Positions 44,880 to 54,613 of a stretch of 64,000 nt of DNA are shown here, in pieces. The stretch is from assembly GCA_902706205.1 (NCBI GenBank), contig CACSKA010000009.1:62001-126000 (forward strand). Reading direction: 5' to 3'. The translations under genes and the position numbers were made by a program. Source of the stretch: Chryseobacterium sp. 18061. GTDB taxonomy: Bacteria; Pseudomonadota; Gammaproteobacteria; Enterobacterales; Enterobacteriaceae. Below the pieces are notes generated by a model. The model saw nothing but the letters and a program-made list of their open reading frames with translations. It searched no databases and was not told the origin of the DNA. Numbering within the stretch: position 1 is the first letter of the stretch; each line of letters begins with the position of its first letter.

Positions 44880-45137
44880 ATGTTCCAGCAAGAAGTTACC
44901 ATTACCGCTCCGAACGGTCTGCACACTCGCCCTGCCGCTCAGTTTGTTAAAGAAGCTAAAGGCTTCGCTTCTGAGATCACCGTGACCTCCAACGGCAAAA
45001 GCGCTAGCGCTAAGAGCCTGTTCAAACTGCAGACTTTGGGTCTGACCCAGGGCACCGTAGTGACCCTCTCTGCAGAAGGCGAAGACGAGCAGAAAGCAGT
45101 TGAGCATTTAGTTAAGCTGATGGCTGAACTCGAGTAA
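44880..45137 (+). CDS. ptsH: PTS phosphocarrier protein HPr
   Basis: Carries phosphate from enzyme I to sugar-specific EIIA proteins. 85 residues; phospho-His15 is in PNGLHTRPA and Ser46 in KSASAKSLFKLQ. GGGGAAAT ribosome site. First gene of ptsH-ptsI-crr, 44 bases before ptsI. Confidence 0.98.
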   Translation: MFQQEVTITAPNGLHTRPAAQFVKEAKGFASEITVTSNGKSASAKSLFKLQTLGLTQGTVVTLSAEGEDEQKAVEHLVKLMAELE

Positions 45138-45181
45138 GTTCAAGAGTTCTTTTTAAAATCAGTCACAAGTAAGGTAGGGTT

Positions 45182-46909
45182 ATGATTTCAGGCATTTTAG
45201 CATCCCCGGGTATCGCTTTCGGCAAAGCACTGTTGTTGAAAGAAGATGAAATTGTCATCGACCGGAAGAAAATTTCTGCTGATAGCGTCGACCAGGAAGT
45301 TGAACGCTTTCTGAGTGGTCGCGCTAAGGCGTCCGCGCAGCTGGAAGCGATTAAAACGAAGGCTGGCGAAACGTTCGGCGAAGAAAAAGAAGCCATCTTC
45401 GAAGGCCACATTATGTTGCTGGAAGATGAGGAGCTGGAGCAGGAAATCATAGCCCTGATTAAAGATAAGCACATGACTGCTGATGCAGCAGCGCATGAGA
45501 TTATCGAAGGTCAGGCGACTGCTCTGGAAGAGCTCGATGATGAATACCTGAAAGAACGTGCGGCAGACGTACGTGACATCGGTAAGCGCCTGATGCGCAA
45601 CATCCTCGGTCTGGCAATTATCGATTTGAGCGCTATTCAGGACGAAGTTATCCTGGTCGCGAAAGATCTGACGCCTTCTGAAACCGCACAGCTGAACCTG
45701 AACAAGGTGCTGGGTTTCATCACCGATATCGGTGGCCGTACTTCCCACACCTCAATCATGGCGCGTTCCCTTGAACTGCCAGCGATCGTGGGCACCGGCA
45801 GCGTCACCACTGACGTGAAAACCGGCGACTATCTGATCCTCGATGCGGTTAATAACAAAGTCTACGTTAACCCGACTAACGACGAGATCGAATCGCTGCG
45901 TAATATTCAGACTCAGGTTGCAGAAGAGAAAGCTGAACTGGCAAAACTGAAAGACCTGCCAGCAATCACTCTCGATGGCCACCAGGTTGAAGTCTGTGCC
46001 AACATCGGTACCGTTCGTGATGTCGACGGTGCAGAGCGCAATGGCGCTGAAGGTGTCGGCCTGTACCGCACAGAATTCCTGTTCATGGACCGTGACTCGC
46101 TGCCAACTGAAGAAGAACAGTTCGCTGCGTATAAAGCCGTTGCTGAAGCCTGTGGCTCTCAGGCGGTCATCGTCCGTACCATGGACATCGGTGGCGACAA
46201 AGAGCTGCCGTACATGAACTTCCCGAAAGAAGAGAACCCGTTCCTGGGCTGGCGTGCAATCCGTATCGCTATGGATCGTAAAGAGATCCTGCGTGACCAG
46301 GTTCGTGCAATCCTGCGTGCTTCCGCTTTCGGTAAACTGCGCATCATGTTCCCGATGATCATCTCTGTTGAAGAAGTGCGTGCACTGAAAAAAGAGATCG
46401 AAATCTACAAACAGGAACTGCGTGACGAAGGTAAGGCATTTGACGAAACAATCGAAGTTGGCGTAATGGTGGAAACACCTGCGGCCGCGACCATTGCCCG
46501 TCATCTGGCCAAAGAAGTTGACTTCTTTAGTATCGGAACCAATGATTTAACGCAGTACACCCTCGCGGTTGACCGTGGTAATGATATGATTTCGCATCTC
46601 TACCAGCCAATGTCTCCTTCTGTCCTGACGCTTATCAAGCAAGTTATTGATGCTTCTCATGCTGAAGGCAAGTGGACTGGCATGTGTGGTGAGCTTGCAG
46701 GCGATGAACGTGCTACACTTCTGTTGCTGGGTATGGGTCTGGACGAATTCTCTATGAGCGCCATTTCCATCCCGCGCATTAAGAAGATTATCCGTAACAC
46801 GAACTTCGAAGATGCGAAGGTTTTAGCAGAGCAGGCTCTTGCTCAACCGACAACGGACGAGTTAATGACGCTGGTTAACAAGTTCATTGAAGAAAAAACA
46901 ATCTGCTAA
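45182..46909 (+). CDS. ptsI: PTS enzyme I
   Basis: Starts the PTS cascade by taking phosphate from PEP. 575 residues; phospho-His189 is in GGRTSHTSIMARS, the PEP site includes GVGLYRTEFLFMD, and the C-terminal Cys of MCGELAGDE is present. The E. coli enzyme has the same length. Second gene of the operon; AAGGTAGGG precedes the ATG. Confidence 0.98.
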   Translation: MISGILASPGIAFGKALLLKEDEIVIDRKKISADSVDQEVERFLSGRAKASAQLEAIKTKAGETFGEEKEAIFEGHIMLLEDEELEQEIIALIKDKHMTADAAAHEIIEGQATALEELDDEYLKERAADVRDIGKRLMRNILGLAIIDLSAIQDEVILVAKDLTPSETAQLNLNKVLGFITDIGGRTSHTSIMARSLELPAIVGTGSVTTDVKTGDYLILDAVNNKVYVNPTNDEIESLRNIQTQVAEEKAELAKLKDLPAITLDGHQVEVCANIGTVRDVDGAERNGAEGVGLYRTEFLFMDRDSLPTEEEQFAAYKAVAEACGSQAVIVRTMDIGGDKELPYMNFPKEENPFLGWRAIRIAMDRKEILRDQVRAILRASAFGKLRIMFPMIISVEEVRALKKEIEIYKQELRDEGKAFDETIEVGVMVETPAAATIARHLAKEVDFFSIGTNDLTQYTLAVDRGNDMISHLYQPMSPSVLTLIKQVIDASHAEGKWTGMCGELAGDERATLLLLGMGLDEFSMSAISIPRIKKIIRNTNFEDAKVLAEQALAQPTTDELMTLVNKFIEEKTIC

Positions 46910-46949
46910 TCCACGAGATGCGGCCCAAATTACTGCTTAGGAGAAGATC

Positions 46950-47459
46950 ATGGGTTTGTTCGATAAACTGAAATCTCTGGTTTCTGATGATAAAAAAGAC
47001 ACCGGAACTATTGAGATTGTTGCCCCGCTCTCTGGCGAGATCGTCAACATCGAAGACGTGCCGGATGTAGTTTTTGCTGAGAAAATCGTGGGCGATGGCA
47101 TTGCTATCAAACCGACCGGCAACAAAATGGTTGCGCCGGTTGATGGTACTATCGGTAAAATCTTTGAAACCAACCACGCGTTCTCAATCGAGTCCGACAG
47201 TGGTATTGAGCTGTTCGTTCACTTCGGTATCGATACCGTTGAGCTGAAAGGCGAAGGTTTCAAACGTATCGCGGAAGAAGGCCAGCGTGTCAAAGTTGGC
47301 GATCCGGTTATCGAGTTCGATCTGGCACTGCTGGAAGAGAAAGCCAAGTCTACCCTGACTCCGGTTGTTATCTCCAACATGGACGAGATCAAAGAGCTTA
47401 TCAAACTGTCCGGTAGCGTGACCGTGGGGGAAACTCCGGTTATCCGCATCAAAAAATAA
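46950..47459 (+). CDS. crr: PTS glucose-specific EIIA (Crr)
   Basis: Transfers phosphate to glucose EIICB and, by its phosphorylation state, controls adenylate cyclase and permeases. 169 residues; His76 is in TNHAFSIES and phospho-His91 in LFVHFGID. AGGAGAAGATC ahead. Third gene of the operon, 40 bases behind ptsI; ends at a strong terminator. Confidence 0.98.
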   Translation: MGLFDKLKSLVSDDKKDTGTIEIVAPLSGEIVNIEDVPDVVFAEKIVGDGIAIKPTGNKMVAPVDGTIGKIFETNHAFSIESDSGIELFVHFGIDTVELKGEGFKRIAEEGQRVKVGDPVIEFDLALLEEKAKSTLTPVVISNMDEIKELIKLSGSVTVGETPVIRIKK

Positions 47460-47475
47460 TTGATGCCGCATGGAT

Positions 47476-47508
47476 AGAAAAATGGCGCCTTCGGGCGCCA
47501 TTTTTGTT
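47476..47508. terminator. Bidirectional terminator between crr and pdxK
   Basis: AAAAATGGCGCC and GGCGCCATTTTT around TTCGG-type loop; closes the pts operon and the convergent cysM-pdxK unit. Confidence 0.88.
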
Positions 47509-47522
47509 TCTGTCGTTGAGAA

Positions 47523-48359
47523 TTATCGCGGTGGAAGAATCAGTTCGTCATACCCTTTCTCAAGGGTGTAAGCCATCACCTCAACGACACGACTGCCCGC
47601 TAAATTCACCGCCTCCTGCAACGTTTTCCCCTGCACTACCGCGCTGATTAACTCCGAGCAGAATAAATCACCCGTTCCTTTCAAATCAGTTGCCACACGG
47701 GGCCAGCCGCTGATGTCCACGCTATCTGCCGTCACCAGCACCACGTGAATGTCATTATCGTCCGCAACCGGCGCGCTGGTAATGGCCACCCATTTCAGCG
47801 TCTCTGACAGCAGGCTTTTTGCTGCGGCAATCGCCTCGTCCAGCGTCTCGCACGGTTTGCCGCTCAGCACGCCAAGCTCAAACACGTTTGGCGTAATGCC
47901 CTGCGCCAGCGGCAGCAAATGTTCACAGTACGCTGCCGGAATTTCTGGCTTCACGTACACGCCGCTGTCGGTATCGCCGATCACCGGGTCCACCAGAATC
48001 ATCATTTGTGGATGCTTTTCGCGCATCGCTTTCAGCCACTGGGCCAGAATCGCAATTTGACTGGCGCTGCCCATGTAGCCTGTGGTCACCGCTTTCAGTT
48101 CACGCAGCGCATCACGCTCTTCGAGCGCGCGCAAATAACCGCTGAACCACTCATCAGGGATCACGCCACCGTAAAACGTATCGTAATGCGGCGTATTGCT
48201 GAACAGCACCGTTGGCACCGCCAGTACGTTCAGATGGTGCTGTTTGATATTCGGTACCGCTACGCTGTTACCAACACTGCCGTACACGACCTGAGACTGC
48301 ACGGCCACAATATCGGCCTGCTGCGCCCGGGTTTTATCCCGGAATAGAATCATTTCCAT
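47523..48359 (-). CDS. pdxK: Pyridoxal/pyridoxine/pyridoxamine kinase PdxK
   Basis: Phosphorylates vitamin B6 vitamers in the salvage path to PLP. 278 residues in the ribokinase fold, with the anion hole and catalytic Asp in DLKGTGDLFCSEL, and VQSQVVYGSVGN near the N-terminus. Begins five bases after cysM stop, so both are one unit here. In E. coli yfeK and yfeS lie between the two; those genes are missing. Confidence 0.95.
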   Translation of the reverse strand: MEMILFRDKTRAQQADIVAVQSQVVYGSVGNSVAVPNIKQHHLNVLAVPTVLFSNTPHYDTFYGGVIPDEWFSGYLRALEERDALRELKAVTTGYMGSASQIAILAQWLKAMREKHPQMMILVDPVIGDTDSGVYVKPEIPAAYCEHLLPLAQGITPNVFELGVLSGKPCETLDEAIAAAKSLLSETLKWVAITSAPVADDNDIHVVLVTADSVDISGWPRVATDLKGTGDLFCSELISAVVQGKTLQEAVNLAGSRVVEVMAYTLEKGYDELILPPR

Positions 48360-48364
48360 GACCG

Positions 48365-49276
48365 TTAAATCCCCGCCCCCTGATTGTAACTCTCTTCACC
48401 GAACACACCGGTCGATAAATACCTATCGCCGCGATCGCAGATAATCGCCACCACCACCGCGCCCGGATTGGCCTTCGCCACCCGCAGCGCACCGGCAACC
48501 GCGCCACCGGAACTCACACCACAGAAAATACCTTCCCGCACCGCCAGTTCACGCATGGTATTTTCCGCATCACGCTGATGAATATCCATGACCTCATCCA
48601 CCAGAGAAGCATTAAAAATACCCGGCATGTATTCCGCAGGCCAGCGGCGAATGCCCGGAATGCTGCTGCCCTCTTCCGGCTGTAGTCCCACAATAGTCAC
48701 GCTTTTATCCTGCTCGCGCAGAAATCGCGACACCCCGGTAATGGTGCCAGTGGTGCCCATGCTGGACACGAAATGCGTCATCCGTTGCTCAGTTTGCTGC
48801 CAAATTTCCGGCCCAGTGGTGGTGTAATGCGCAAACGGGTTATCCGGATTATTAAACTGGTCAAGCAATTTGCCTTCGCCACGGGTGGCCATTTCCAGTG
48901 CTAAATCGCGCGCGCCTTCCATGCCCTGCTCTTTGCTGACCAGAATCAGTTCAGCCCCATAGGCACGCATCGCGGCCCGACGCTCCTGACTCATGTTGTC
49001 GGGCATCAGCAGCTTCATGCGATAGCCCTTCAGCGCGGCGATCATCGCCAGCGCAATGCCGGTGTTGCCACTGGTGGCTTCAATCAGTACGTCGCCCGGG
49101 TTGATTTCACCGCGTTTTTCCGCCTGCACAATCATTGATAGCGCGGCACGGTCTTTCACCGACCCCGCGGGATTGTTGCCTTCCAGTTTGACCCAGATTT
49201 CACTGCCGTTATCCGGCGTGAGGCGCTGGAGTTTAATTAATGGTGTATTGCCGATGGTTTGTTCTAATGTATTCAC
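48365..49276 (-). CDS. cysM: Cysteine synthase B
   Basis: PLP enzyme that makes cysteine (or S-sulfocysteine from thiosulfate) from O-acetylserine. PLP Lys in NPAGSVKDRAALS and substrate loop TSGNTGIALAM. The GTG at 49276 aligns with the E. coli start (STLEQTIGNT versus NTLEQTIGNT); 303 residues. The open frame continues 12 codons to 49312 but there enters a terminator hairpin. Only 23 bases separate that hairpin from the GTG, and no good promoter is visible. In E. coli cysM follows cysA directly; here a rhamnoside locus separates them. Confidence 0.95.
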   Translation of the reverse strand: MNTLEQTIGNTPLIKLQRLTPDNGSEIWVKLEGNNPAGSVKDRAALSMIVQAEKRGEINPGDVLIEATSGNTGIALAMIAALKGYRMKLLMPDNMSQERRAAMRAYGAELILVSKEQGMEGARDLALEMATRGEGKLLDQFNNPDNPFAHYTTTGPEIWQQTEQRMTHFVSSMGTTGTITGVSRFLREQDKSVTIVGLQPEEGSSIPGIRRWPAEYMPGIFNASLVDEVMDIHQRDAENTMRELAVREGIFCGVSSGGAVAGALRVAKANPGAVVVAIICDRGDRYLSTGVFGEESYNQGAGI

Positions 49277-49297
49277 GTTCACTGTCCAGACTTGCAA

Positions 49298-49325
49298 AGA
49301 AAAAGCGGCCACATGGGCCGCTTGC
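49298..49325 (-). terminator. Terminator behind the rhamnosidase gene
   Basis: On the minus strand AAGCGGCC and GGCCGCTT around CATGT, followed by TTTC. It lies between the rhamnosidase and cysM. Confidence 0.82.
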
Positions 49326-49347
49326 TCCGTGTGATGCCGTTAAGCTA

Positions 49348-52029
49348 TCAGTCTGTGTAAGTCAGGTCTACCGATTCATCAGGCAAATACTCCACCCGAT
49401 ATTCTCCCGATCCGCAGTGCGCCGACCATTCACCGTTTTCATGAGAAAAATTCAACGAGCCGCTGGTGATAATTTCCCTGACAGCAGGCAGCTTAACGGT
49501 CGCCGTGGTGTTCGCCGGAACGCGGAACGTCAGCACCACCCGTCCCTTTTGCGCCTGCCAGTTCACCGCAATATCACCATAAATCGACTGATAGCGCGCG
49601 TCCATCCAGCTCAGACCACCACCGGGCAGTGGCGAAATCACCACATGCTTAAACCCTGGAGCCGTTTCGTCCGCCTCAATGCCCGCCACGGTGCGATACA
49701 ACCATTCGCCCACCGCACCGTAGGCATAGTGGTTGAACGAATTCATGTCCGGACTCCACATCGAACCATCGGGTTTGATGCCATCCCAGTGCTCCCAAAT
49801 GGTAGTGGCCCCAGCTTTAACCTGATACAGCCACGATGGAAAATCATCCTTCAACAACAGCGACCAGGCTTCTTTTGGATGTTGATTCTGGCTCAACGCG
49901 TGGCAGAAATACGGCGTACCGAGGAAACCAGTGACCAGATGCCCGCCATGCTCGTGCAGCAGTTCCACCAGCCGATTCGCTGTGCGCTCACGCAACGCGT
50001 CCGGCACCAGGTTGAAACAGAGCGCGAGAATATGCGCGGTCTGGGTTTGGGCGGTCATGTCTCCATCGGCGGTGAAAAATCGCTGGCGGAAGCGTTCCAC
50101 AATCCGTGCATGCAAAGCATCGTAATAACGATGATCGTCTGTACGTTCGAGTACCTTTGCCGTTTTCGCCAATAGCTGGGTGGAATTGGCGTACCAGGCC
50201 GTGCAAATCAGGTCTTCCGGCGTGGCGCCGAAATAACTGCCCTCTTGAGCATCCAGCGCCACCCAGTCGCCGAACTGCAATTTGTAGCGCCAGATATCGT
50301 TGTCCGCATGGGCCTGCATAAAATCGACCCAGCCTTTCATGCTGGCATACTGACTTTCCAGTACCCGTTTGTCGCCGTACATCAGATACAGCGTCCACGG
50401 GTTGATCACTGCAGCGTCAGCCCAGCCCGTCGCGGAATGCGTGCCCCCTTCCGCGAGAAACTTATCCTGGTCACAGTGTCCGGTGAGAATGTCGGGAATG
50501 ACATGCGGTACACCACCTTCCGGGGTTTGATCGGCTTTCAGATCAACCAGCCACTTGGCAAAGAAGGTCTGAGTTTGCATCAGATAGCTCGCCGTCCGGC
50601 AAAATATCTGCGCATCGCCGGTCCAGCCCAGGCGTTCATCACGCTGAGGACAGTCGGTCGGCACATCAACAAAGTTACTTTTCAGTCCCCAGAGGATGTT
50701 GTGGTGTAGCTGATTTAACTCCGGATTTGAACAGGCAAAATGCCCGGTGGCGGCCATATCGGAATGGATGACAATGGCGGTGAACTGGTTCAGGTCCAGC
50801 CCACCCGGAAATTCCTCCACCTTCACATAGCGGAAGCCCTGCCAGCTAAACCGCGAGTGCCAGGTTTCATCCCCTTCGCCTTTCAGAACATATTCCGTGG
50901 TCTGCCTGGCGGTGCGCAGGTTATCAAGATAGACGTTGCCGTTGGCGTCCAGCGTTTCAAAGTGGCGCAGCACCACTTTATCGCCCGCATTGCCACGCAC
51001 GCGAAACTCCACCCAACCACTCATGTTCTGACCGAAATCGAGAACCTTATCGCCCTGCGGCGTAATAATTAGCGCCTTCGCCGCCAGACGTTCCATCTGG
51101 CGAACCGTCCCCGCACCCTGAGCCTTCAGCGTATTGTTGTCCCAATCGACGACGCTGACCGCTCGCCATGATCCATCGCTAAAACCAGCCTGATTCCAGC
51201 CCACCTGAATCCGACGTGCATCGAACCGCTCACCGTCGTATATCTCAGCAAACTCACGCGCGGAATCGCTGCCTCGCCATGAACGGTCGGACCCGACGAC
51301 CTGCCGTGAACCGTCGTCATACTGAATCACCAGTTGGCACAGCAGCGCGGTTTGCTCACCGTAATAATTACGATGGCGGCTAAAGCCCATATCGCCTTTG
51401 AACCAACCCGCGCCCAGCTCCGCGCCAATGACGTTCTCACCTTGATTCAACAGACCGGTGACGTCATAAGTTTGATAGAGCAAATGATGGCGATAGCTAG
51501 TCCAGCCCGGCGTCAGTTCATCGTTGCCAACGCGTTCGCCGTTCAGGAACAGCTGATACATTCCCAGCGCCGTGGCGTGCACCCAGGCAGCGGCAATCGT
51601 TTTAGGCTGCGTTAACGAAAACGCTTTACGCAGCAGCGTCGCGTTAGACTTCGCGTTATCTGCTGGCGTTTCCGCCGAAATAAACGCCCCCTGCCACGGC
51701 GAGCCGAGCAGCCCGGTGACGAACGTCGCGGATGGGCTCCATTCGCTGCGTTCCCCGTGATTGTCAGTAATGCGGACCCGCAGATGATAGCGGGTTGACG
51801 ACAGCAGCACTGCGTCGCCGAGATCGATGTTACTGGACTGCCCGCTGACCACCTCTCCGCTGTCAAACATCAGCGATGAAAAATCGGCGGTCAGACTGCA
51901 CTGTAAATACCAGGAGTGCTGCACAACATTGTGCCTGTCGCTGTCAATTTTCCAGCCGATAATGGGCAACTGATCGACACCGCTTAACGAAACTTCACCG
52001 TCGAGCGTGATTTGACTGACTGAAAGCAT
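49348..52029 (-). CDS. Alpha-L-rhamnosidase (GH78)
   Basis: Removes terminal L-rhamnose from glycosides such as plant flavonoids. Order: N-terminal Fn3-like sandwich domain (1-110), Bac_rhamnosid_N domain (about 120-310), a beta-sandwich, then the (alpha/alpha)6 catalytic barrel, with DCPQRDERLGWTGDAQ holding the general acid region and TTIWEHWDGIKPDG the base region, and a C-terminal sandwich. 893 residues; no signal peptide, so it acts inside the cell on imported glycosides. ATG at 52029 has AAGGAG nine bases ahead, better than a TTG at 52035. It is 27 bases behind the MFS gene. Confidence 0.93.
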   Translation of the reverse strand: MLSVSQITLDGEVSLSGVDQLPIIGWKIDSDRHNVVQHSWYLQCSLTADFSSLMFDSGEVVSGQSSNIDLGDAVLLSSTRYHLRVRITDNHGERSEWSPSATFVTGLLGSPWQGAFISAETPADNAKSNATLLRKAFSLTQPKTIAAAWVHATALGMYQLFLNGERVGNDELTPGWTSYRHHLLYQTYDVTGLLNQGENVIGAELGAGWFKGDMGFSRHRNYYGEQTALLCQLVIQYDDGSRQVVGSDRSWRGSDSAREFAEIYDGERFDARRIQVGWNQAGFSDGSWRAVSVVDWDNNTLKAQGAGTVRQMERLAAKALIITPQGDKVLDFGQNMSGWVEFRVRGNAGDKVVLRHFETLDANGNVYLDNLRTARQTTEYVLKGEGDETWHSRFSWQGFRYVKVEEFPGGLDLNQFTAIVIHSDMAATGHFACSNPELNQLHHNILWGLKSNFVDVPTDCPQRDERLGWTGDAQIFCRTASYLMQTQTFFAKWLVDLKADQTPEGGVPHVIPDILTGHCDQDKFLAEGGTHSATGWADAAVINPWTLYLMYGDKRVLESQYASMKGWVDFMQAHADNDIWRYKLQFGDWVALDAQEGSYFGATPEDLICTAWYANSTQLLAKTAKVLERTDDHRYYDALHARIVERFRQRFFTADGDMTAQTQTAHILALCFNLVPDALRERTANRLVELLHEHGGHLVTGFLGTPYFCHALSQNQHPKEAWSLLLKDDFPSWLYQVKAGATTIWEHWDGIKPDGSMWSPDMNSFNHYAYGAVGEWLYRTVAGIEADETAPGFKHVVISPLPGGGLSWMDARYQSIYGDIAVNWQAQKGRVVLTFRVPANTTATVKLPAVREIITSGSLNFSHENGEWSAHCGSGEYRVEYLPDESVDLTYTD

Positions 52030-52056
52030 AATCAAAGACTCCTTGCGTAATTGAGA

Positions 52057-53361
52057 TTAATTCGGGGTGGTGGTCTGGGCCGCAACGGGCAGCGGGCGAT
52101 GTGTCGCCGGGGAGATAATTTCGGCTTCACTGGAAAATTCATTGCGCGGTTTGCCGTGGAAACACAGCCAACCGATAAACATGCCCGACGCCACAATGGT
52201 GGTAAGCAGGCTGTAGAGAATGACCGGCCCGGCATCGAGCAGAACCGGCGTGACAAACGCCAATACGCCGCAGGTCAGGCGCGACAGTCCGACAATCGCA
52301 CCCTGCCCAGTAGCGCGCAGCATGGTAGGAAACGACTCCTGGGACCAAACCTTCATTATCCCTTCAAAGGCCATCCCGCTGCCGACGGCGGTAAACAGCA
52401 AGCAACAGAACCAGGACGTCGGAGAGAAATTGAGCAGTACCGGCATAAGGAATCCACCGGCGAAAAAGCAGGCTCCGATGATAAACACTGGCATTCGATT
52501 TTTGGTGTCCACCATCTTCATAAACAGCAGGCCTGAAAGCACACCCACTGGCATAACAAGCAGGTTCCACAGCGCATTTTTTTCAACGCTGATCCCCACC
52601 ACGTTCACCGCGACATATGCCCCGAACTGCCCGCCAGTATTGGCCGCCAGATTAGTGAACATGTAAAACAGGCATAGCGCGATAAAGGGCCACAGATATT
52701 TGCCGCGAAACAGGTCGGCGTAAGAATTTTTTTGTGCACGCACGGTGGCTTTTCCGCCCAGGCGTTCTTTATGGGCCACGAGCCACATTGGTGATTCCGG
52801 GAGCGACCAACGTAATATCAGCAGCACTCCAGCCACGAGGCCGACATGCAAATAGAGAATTTGTGCCCCAGTTTTGCCCCAGCCACCCGCGACGGCTGAA
52901 ATCGCCATGGTGGTGCAAATGCCCGCAAACCACAGCAAATTCGACAGGCCGATAATTTTGCCTCGATTTTTATCCGTCGCGGCCTCTGAGATCGTCGCCA
53001 GAGAAACAGGAAGGTCGGCCCCTGTTGCTAACCCGACAAAAATCGTGCCGATAAGCAATGCGGAAAAAGACGAACTAAATGCCAAAAGCAATGTGCCAAT
53101 CACCACCATTGCCATCGTAATAATAAACACCTTGCGTCTGCCGTAATAATCGCCAAGACGACCGCCAAAAAATGCGCCCAGCGCAATACACAGAGTCAGC
53201 ACCCCGGAAAGCACGCCAATTTCTGCGGCCGTTGTTCCGAGCGTTTTTTGATAAATAACCAGAGCAGTACCATTAGAAACAATCGCGGCAGAATCAATAT
53301 AAGATGCCATACCGGAAACCACCCCGACATACCAGGGGTTCGGTTGTTTAATATCAGGCAT
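52057..53361 (-). CDS. MFS sugar/rhamnoside transporter
   Basis: A 434-residue 12-span transporter. The loop 2-3 signature GGRLGDYYGRRKVF and the sugar-porter-like SGVLTLCIALGAFFGG are clear, as is LPESPMWL at the end of span 6. ATG at 53361 has GGAG eight bases upstream; the frame runs 19 codons further. It probably imports the rhamnoside cleaved by the next gene, since they are 27 bases apart. Confidence 0.88.
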   Translation of the reverse strand: MPDIKQPNPWYVGVVSGMASYIDSAAIVSNGTALVIYQKTLGTTAAEIGVLSGVLTLCIALGAFFGGRLGDYYGRRKVFIITMAMVVIGTLLLAFSSSFSALLIGTIFVGLATGADLPVSLATISEAATDKNRGKIIGLSNLLWFAGICTTMAISAVAGGWGKTGAQILYLHVGLVAGVLLILRWSLPESPMWLVAHKERLGGKATVRAQKNSYADLFRGKYLWPFIALCLFYMFTNLAANTGGQFGAYVAVNVVGISVEKNALWNLLVMPVGVLSGLLFMKMVDTKNRMPVFIIGACFFAGGFLMPVLLNFSPTSWFCCLLFTAVGSGMAFEGIMKVWSQESFPTMLRATGQGAIVGLSRLTCGVLAFVTPVLLDAGPVILYSLLTTIVASGMFIGWLCFHGKPRNEFSSEAEIISPATHRPLPVAAQTTTPN

Positions 53362-53512
53362 AACAGACACTCCATTTATGTTATTGGAATAATGCACAGA
53401 TTCCTGAATTAAAAACATTGGATATCAATTTCTAAAAATAAAAACCCTCCAGCCAGATAACGTAAAAATGGCCGAATCAAATCCATATAATATAATTATG
53501 ACAAATAAACCT

Positions 53513-54376
53513 TTACTCACTCTCCTTTTGAATAGAGGTGCTTCGCTGGCGCTCCTGCGAAGGCGTGCGTGAAAAATGACGACGGTAGGCTTCAGTTAAT
53601 CTCGGGGGACTCATAAACCCACAGGTCGTGGCAATTCGACTCACGGGAATATCCGTTGTTCGCAACAATTCCTGTGCTTTGAGCAGACGATATAATTGCT
53701 GAAATTTCTCCGGCGTTTTTCCCGTCATCTCATGGAAGAATCGGTACAGCGTGCGCAGCGCAATGCCTGCCTCTTCGCAAACCCCTTTCCAGTTAATCTC
53801 CTGGGCATAATTCTGTCGAATATGATCCAACAGATACACTTTACCTTTCGCTTCCGCGACGGGCATTTTACCGGCCTGATTTCCCTCACACAGAACCGTC
53901 AGGATCTGCAAAAGTGATGATTCGGTACTGGAAAAATAGCAGCTATCAAAAACATCATCCCGCCGACTGCTGATACTTTCAGCAAGTGTAATAATCTTAT
54001 TTAACGATGATTCTGACAGTGACTGATAGCGAATAGTGAACGGACGGGTATCATCGCTGATCGTCTGAATCATCCCCTCAATATTCTTAATATAATTAAA
54101 CGGGCGCTCCCGATGAATTAACACATTAATCAGGGATAGTTCACTGGTGGCTTCGTAATAGTGAATGTCATTCGCGGTGACGTAAAAGAAATCACCTCGG
54201 CGGATCATTTCCGCGTGGTCGTTAACGATATGAAAACCGCTACCGCTACGCACAATCACTAGCTCATCAAATTCATGTCCATGAAGATCGGCCATCGCCT
54301 GATTGTTCAGCATAAACATACAAAACGCATGGGCATCGGAGGGGAAGAAATCTTCACACTGCTTAATATCGACCAT
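53513..54376 (-). CDS. AraC-family regulator of the rhamnoside locus
   Basis: N-terminal cupin-like ligand domain (with ADLHGHEFDELVIVRSGSG) and a C-terminal double helix-turn-helix of AraC type (from WKGVCEEAGIALRTLYRFF to SRIATTCGFMSPPRLTEAYRRHF). The layout is like RhaS/RhaR of the rhamnose operon. Codirectional with the transporter gene 151 bases ahead of it; should activate the MFS-rhamnosidase pair. Ligand probably L-rhamnose, which is inference. Confidence 0.92.
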   Translation of the reverse strand: MVDIKQCEDFFPSDAHAFCMFMLNNQAMADLHGHEFDELVIVRSGSGFHIVNDHAEMIRRGDFFYVTANDIHYYEATSELSLINVLIHRERPFNYIKNIEGMIQTISDDTRPFTIRYQSLSESSLNKIITLAESISSRRDDVFDSCYFSSTESSLLQILTVLCEGNQAGKMPVAEAKGKVYLLDHIRQNYAQEINWKGVCEEAGIALRTLYRFFHEMTGKTPEKFQQLYRLLKAQELLRTTDIPVSRIATTCGFMSPPRLTEAYRRHFSRTPSQERQRSTSIQKESE

Positions 54377-54562
54377 GCTAACCTCACGAGAATGTGGTTA
54401 TATCCTTACGTTTAATATGACTTAAGTTTCCTGTGCCACATTTCCATTAAACAGCAATAAGGGTGACAAGTCATTACGCTGGAATGGCAGCCACACGTAA
54501 TTCCCTGTGACCTTCCTTTCACTTTTATTCATTACTGCCACAGGTGATTAAATCAGTAGAAA

Positions 54563-54597
54563 TAAAAAAGGCCCATGTTATCCATGGACCTTTTTCG
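54563..54597 (-). terminator. Terminator behind cysA
   Basis: On the minus strand GAAAAAGGTCCATGG and CATGGGCCTTTTTT pair around ATAA and end in a T-run; 18 bases past the cysA stop. Confidence 0.8.
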
Positions 54598-54613
54598 AAT
54601 GGTTAGAAAGGGG

